In this document: one piece after another, positions 61,290 through 64,000 of the stretch
Layout of the letters: each line of letters starts with the position of its first letter
Numbering within the stretch: the stretch's first letter is position 1
Position numbers and translations under genes: made by a program
Notes under the pieces: model-generated
Told to the model about the DNA's origin: nothing
Seen by the model: the letters and a program-made list of their open reading frames with translations, nothing else
The model's database searches: none
Source of the DNA: Lachnospiraceae bacterium MD308
GTDB lineage: Bacteria; Bacillota; Clostridia; Lachnospirales; Lachnospiraceae
Assembly (NCBI GenBank): GCA_000403475.2
Contig: KE159797.1
Location: 454,691 to 518,690, forward strand
Direction: 5' to 3'
Length of the DNA stretch: 64,000 bases

Positions 61290-62946
61290 CCTGAATTATT
61301 CACAGTACAACAGCATCAGCCGTTGAAATCCGCGTAGTTACTGTATTTTAATTGAATATTGCGTTTCACCTATTTAGTGAATAGAAAAAGACCTCTATCT
61401 GTGGTAAAATTTAGGTGTCGAATCCAAACAAATACCTCAGAAAGAAGGTCTCTCTATGGATATTTTAAACACTGTAAGCTTAGAAAGCAATAGCCAAATT
61501 AAAATTAATTTTGACGGAGGCGATTTATCCTCCGATGCAGGACTTCTCCTGTTTAAAGAGTTCCTGTTTAAGATTGGCGCCGTTAAGCTCATCAATCGTA
61601 TGTTCAAAACCAATGATACTGCATGGTTCCGTATCCATAAGGATGATGCGAATCTGATGCAGGTAATCTATCAGATTGCCAGCGCATACTTTGAGGATGA
61701 CTGTGCAGATGAGCTGACAAATGAGCCAGTCATGACAGCTGTTTTAGACAAGGATGCCCTGGCATCCCAGCCTACCTTGTCACGCTTTTATAACCGCATG
61801 GATGAAGATACACTCAACCAGCTAAGCCAGATTACACGTGAACTCCGTAAAGTCATCTATTCCATAAAGAGACCGGAATTCATGCTTTTTGATATTGACT
61901 CCACACTTCTTGATACCTATGGGAATCAGGAAGGAGAAGGTTTCAACTATCATTATCAGGCACATGGTTATCATCCTCTGTTGTGTTACGATGGATTAAC
62001 CGGTGATCTTCTAAAAGCGGAGCTTCGCGACGGTACCATGTATTGCAGCAAGGAAGCAGACATTTTTATGAAATCTCTTCTGGATGAATTCATCTGTGAT
62101 TTTCCAGATATGCCGCTTTACCTTCGTGGTGACAGTGGTTTTGCAGCCCCCGATTTGTATGAAGTTCTTGAAGATAAGAACTGTAAATACGCCATCCGAC
62201 TGAAAGAGAATGCAAAGCTTCGCGAATTAGCTGAAGATAAAAGCCAGGCATTGTACCGCGCGACAAAATTCAACCAGGTGGATTACGCCGTCGAGTATGG
62301 AGAGTTTATGTATCAGGCGGGCTCATGGAGCCATCCGCGCAGAGTTGTTTTTAAAATCGAAAAGCCTTATGGGCAAATGATTCATCTATATACCTTTATT
62401 GTCACAACGATGGAAATGGAACCCTACCAGGTACTTCAGTTCTATTGCGGCAGAGGCAAGATGGAAAATTTCATCAAAGAAGGCAAGAGTGGTTTTGACT
62501 TTGCTTCTGTAAGCAGTTCCTACAAGCTGGTAAATGCGAACCGCCTTTTGGTTCATACATTAGCTTATAATCTATTCAATTGGTTTAGGCGATTGGCACT
62601 TGCTGTCAGTATGAGAAAACAGCGTATAGATACCATTCGTTTAAAATTGCTGAAAATTGCCGCAAGAGTGGTAAAATCAGCACGATACAAATATTTCAAG
62701 CTGTGTAGCAGTTGTCCCTACAAGAAAGAATTTTACGAGACACTGGAAAATATCCATAATCTGCAGCCACAGTTGGAATGACAACTTTTAACGAACCTTG
62801 ACAATCACAATAAGCTTTTAAACCTATCACAGGAGAAGTCTGCCCATTTATAGGCTATCTTCTGGCAAGGTGAGGTATTGAGTAGTGGTTGTAACGGCAA
62901 CTACGGCAGATTTTATGCACGCATATACTGCCGTGAATAATTCAGG
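61290..62946 (+). mobile_element. Complete IS1380-family insertion sequence (1657 bp)
   Basis: Perfect 14-bp terminal inverted repeats CCTGAATTATTCAC (61290-61303) and its complement (62933-62946), a single transposase gene, and a 5-bp TTAAA duplication at both edges. The non-coding parts (61304-61455 and 62782-62932) hold no other gene. Integrated between a divergent ABC operon and a LytTR gene. Confidence 0.92.
61456..62781 (+). CDS. IS1380-family transposase
   Basis: 441 residues, intact. DDE residues are visible: first Asp in MLFDIDSTLLDTYG, second in YLRGDSGFA, Glu in GRGKMENFIKEGKSGFDF. Length and order fit IS1380. AGAAGG lies upstream of the ATG. Since the frame, repeats and duplication are intact, the element may still be active. 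Confidence 0.95.
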   Translation: MDILNTVSLESNSQIKINFDGGDLSSDAGLLLFKEFLFKIGAVKLINRMFKTNDTAWFRIHKDDANLMQVIYQIASAYFEDDCADELTNEPVMTAVLDKDALASQPTLSRFYNRMDEDTLNQLSQITRELRKVIYSIKRPEFMLFDIDSTLLDTYGNQEGEGFNYHYQAHGYHPLLCYDGLTGDLLKAELRDGTMYCSKEADIFMKSLLDEFICDFPDMPLYLRGDSGFAAPDLYEVLEDKNCKYAIRLKENAKLRELAEDKSQALYRATKFNQVDYAVEYGEFMYQAGSWSHPRRVVFKIEKPYGQMIHLYTFIVTTMEMEPYQVLQFYCGRGKMENFIKEGKSGFDFASVSSSYKLVNANRLLVHTLAYNLFNWFRRLALAVSMRKQRIDTIRLKLLKIAARVVKSARYKYFKLCSSCPYKKEFYETLENIHNLQPQLE

Positions 62947-62951
62947 TTAAA
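62947..62951. repeat. Target-site duplication, right copy
   Basis: TTAAA directly after the right inverted repeat, matching 61285-61289. Confidence 0.7.
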
Positions 62952-62997
62952 TTCTATTTTATATAATTTATTTTTGATTCTCAATACAATTTGCCCC

Positions 62998-63027
62998 AAC
63001 GTTTGGTTTGGCACCCTAAACGTTTAA
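62998..63027 (+). promoter_or_regulatory. Candidate LytTR operator: two direct repeats 21 bp apart
   Basis: AACGTTTGG (62998-63006) and AACGTTTAA (63019-63027) are 9-bp direct repeats with a 12-bp gap, the geometry known for AgrA/LytTR dimer sites. They end 14 bases before the -35 box of the LytTR gene, so autoregulation is likely. Confidence 0.6.
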
Positions 63028-63041
63028 TTTATCCGATTTTA

Positions 63042-63070
63042 TTGAATTTTTCTATTGAATATACTATAAT
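63042..63070 (+). promoter_or_regulatory. Promoter of the LytTR regulator gene
   Basis: TTGAAT (63042-63047), 17 bases, TATAAT (63065-63070), 31 bases before the start codon. Confidence 0.8.
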
Positions 63071-63100
63071 ACCAAAAACTGCAAAAAAGGAATTATTTCC

Positions 63101-63868
63101 ATGATAGATGTCTACTTATGCGATGATGAAGAATTACAGCTTTCACATCTTGCTAAAATAATTGATACATATTTACAGGCAACACAAAAAAACGCACATT
63201 TAGTTTCTGCACAGCAGAATCCGGAAAAGCTGCTGGAAGATTTAAACGGGCGGGAACAAAATCCTTCCCTGTTTTTCATCGATGTCCAGTTGAATACTCC
63301 TTCTATGGACGGCTTTATGCTCGGCCAAAAGCTAAAGCAACTCGCCCCTCTTTGCCATCTCGTATTCCTGACCTGCAAGGGAGAGCTTGCCTGGCAGACT
63401 TTTGAATTTGAATTGGAAGTCCTTGACTATATCGTAAAACGTACCGAATTCTTTTTGAGCGACACTGTAACTGACAGCCTGGCAAAGCGTCTGGATCATA
63501 TTTTTGAGAAAATTGAGACACATCTTACATATAACAAGGTTGATGCCAAATTGATTCAGATAGAGTGCGGGAGCAAGTTAATTGACCTGGATGCCGCCTC
63601 CATCCTTTTCATACAGACCGTCAAAGGAAGGCATCAGACTGAAATTTTTTCCAGTCGTCAAAGGATTATCACCCGTCATCCCTTAAACACTTTGTATGAC
63701 ATGCTAAGTCCTGACTTTGCCTACATCAACAAATCCTGCATCGTCCGTCTCGATAAGATTATTGAAGTTGACCGGAAAAGCCGTTTTCTGACACTGGGTG
63801 GTGGACACAGGCTGGAAATTTCCTATCGCGAAATCAAAAATGTTTTTAACAGACTATCTCAGAATTGA
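63101..63868 (+). CDS. LytTR-family response regulator
   Basis: 255 residues: receiver with CDDEE, phospho-acceptor Asp in LFFIDVQLN, and a Lys in DYIVKRTE; LytTR DNA-binding domain from about 145 with ECGSKLIDLDAASILFIQTV and FAYINKSCIVRLDKIIEV. About 30 percent similar by eye to the regulator at 41554-42312. Its expected kinase partner should follow but that gene is interrupted by an IS. Confidence 0.92.
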   Translation: MIDVYLCDDEELQLSHLAKIIDTYLQATQKNAHLVSAQQNPEKLLEDLNGREQNPSLFFIDVQLNTPSMDGFMLGQKLKQLAPLCHLVFLTCKGELAWQTFEFELEVLDYIVKRTEFFLSDTVTDSLAKRLDHIFEKIETHLTYNKVDAKLIQIECGSKLIDLDAASILFIQTVKGRHQTEIFSSRQRIITRHPLNTLYDMLSPDFAYINKSCIVRLDKIIEVDRKSRFLTLGGGHRLEISYREIKNVFNRLSQN

Positions 63869-63892
63869 ACTACGACTTACAGGAGGGAAAAA

Positions 63893-63914
63893 ATGTCTCT
63901 TGATTATCATTTAA
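63893..63914 (+). pseudogene. Start of a gene interrupted by an insertion sequence
   Basis: A textbook AGGAGGG (63881-63887) is followed by ATG at 63893 and codons MSLDYHLT before the frame hits TGA inside the IS at 63916-63918. The context (24 bases after a LytTR gene) suggests that the lost gene was a GHKL histidine kinase or other partner. The remainder would lie beyond the IS, outside the window. Confidence 0.6.
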
Positions 63915-64000
63915 CCTGAATTATTCACGGAATAACAGCATTAACTGCTGAAACCCGCATAGTTACTGTATTTTAATTGAATATTGCTTTTCACTTATTT
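63915..64000 (+). mobile_element. Second IS1380-family element, left end only, cut by window edge
   Basis: Begins with the same 14-bp terminal repeat CCTGAATTATTCAC and continues to align with 61290-61375 along its whole 86 visible bases with about ten differences. It is therefore a related but diverged copy, not a recent duplicate of the first element. Confidence 0.88.

Noticed and set aside
1..64000. CRISPR arrays, rRNA genes, prophage or conjugative modules, replication origin
   Set aside because: I looked for regularly spaced repeats, rRNA sequences, integrases, relaxases, phage structural genes and origin-type repeats and saw none in this window.

Overview
The window looks like chromosome from an anaerobic, low-to-mid GC Firmicute, most likely a gut Lachnospiraceae (Clostridium scindens/Dorea-like). 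The basis is gene content: DUF4317, VanW, a two-subunit Fe-S serine dehydratase, AmmeMemoRadiSam, a GldG/DUF4340 ABC cluster, strong AGGAGG ribosome binding sites, HrcA/CIRCE-type control of clpB, and LytTR/GHKL regulators. This is an inference from family distribution; no database was searched.

Layout. 1-13 kb is housekeeping: the start of a murE ligase gene (runs off the left edge), a DUF2148 ferredoxin-like protein, peptidase T, a phosphatidylethanolamine operon (flippase-like protein, PssA, Psd, YitT), ClpB with a promoter/CIRCE overlap, a truncated ATPase-like remnant, a secreted endonuclease/phosphatase-fold protein, a second YitT and a radical SAM protein. 13-18 kb holds an acetyltransferase flanked by two related repeats and a MacA/MacB-like export system whose adaptor carries a large surface-protein-like insertion. 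17.8-18.7 kb is an AT-rich island: promoter, structured leader with terminator, then a PBECR4-like putative nuclease. 19-22 kb is a polar amino-acid ABC importer and an ECF S component.

22-33 kb is the most distinctive metabolic block: a minus-strand run encoding a complete 2-oxoacid/acetoin-type dehydrogenase complex (E1 alpha, E1 beta, E2, E3), a class II aldolase homologue lacking the usual catalytic Asp and one zinc His, an FGGY sugar kinase, a lipoate ligase and, after a short gap, a DhaK-DhaL fusion kinase. A divergent DeoR-type regulator and a perfect 9-3-9 palindrome sit at its head. The parts suggest a dedicated sugar or ketol catabolic route ending in acyl-CoA plus triose phosphate; the substrate cannot be read from sequence.

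33-37 kb holds L-serine dehydratase, a WYL regulator, a 33-residue conserved-looking mini-protein and DUF4317. tRNA-Leu(CAG) at 37.4 kb opens an accessory zone (37.5-42.7 kb) with a RelE/Phd toxin-antitoxin pair, a broken Uma2 gene, a transposase remnant, direct and inverted repeats, and a GHKL/LytTR two-component pair. 42.7-58 kb returns to core functions: LarE/LarC nickel-pincer cofactor genes, a secreted Ig-like/NlpC-like protein, CysK, VanW, the GldG/DUF4340 transporter operon with a divergent OmpR-type two-component system, and an AmmeMemoRadiSam fusion.

58-64 kb carries a Bce/Mac-type ABC transporter and a LytTR regulator that were apparently divergent neighbours until a complete IS1380-family element (61290-62946, TTAAA duplication) landed between them. 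A related second IS copy begins at 63915 and cuts the gene after the regulator, so this regulatory circuit is probably damaged.
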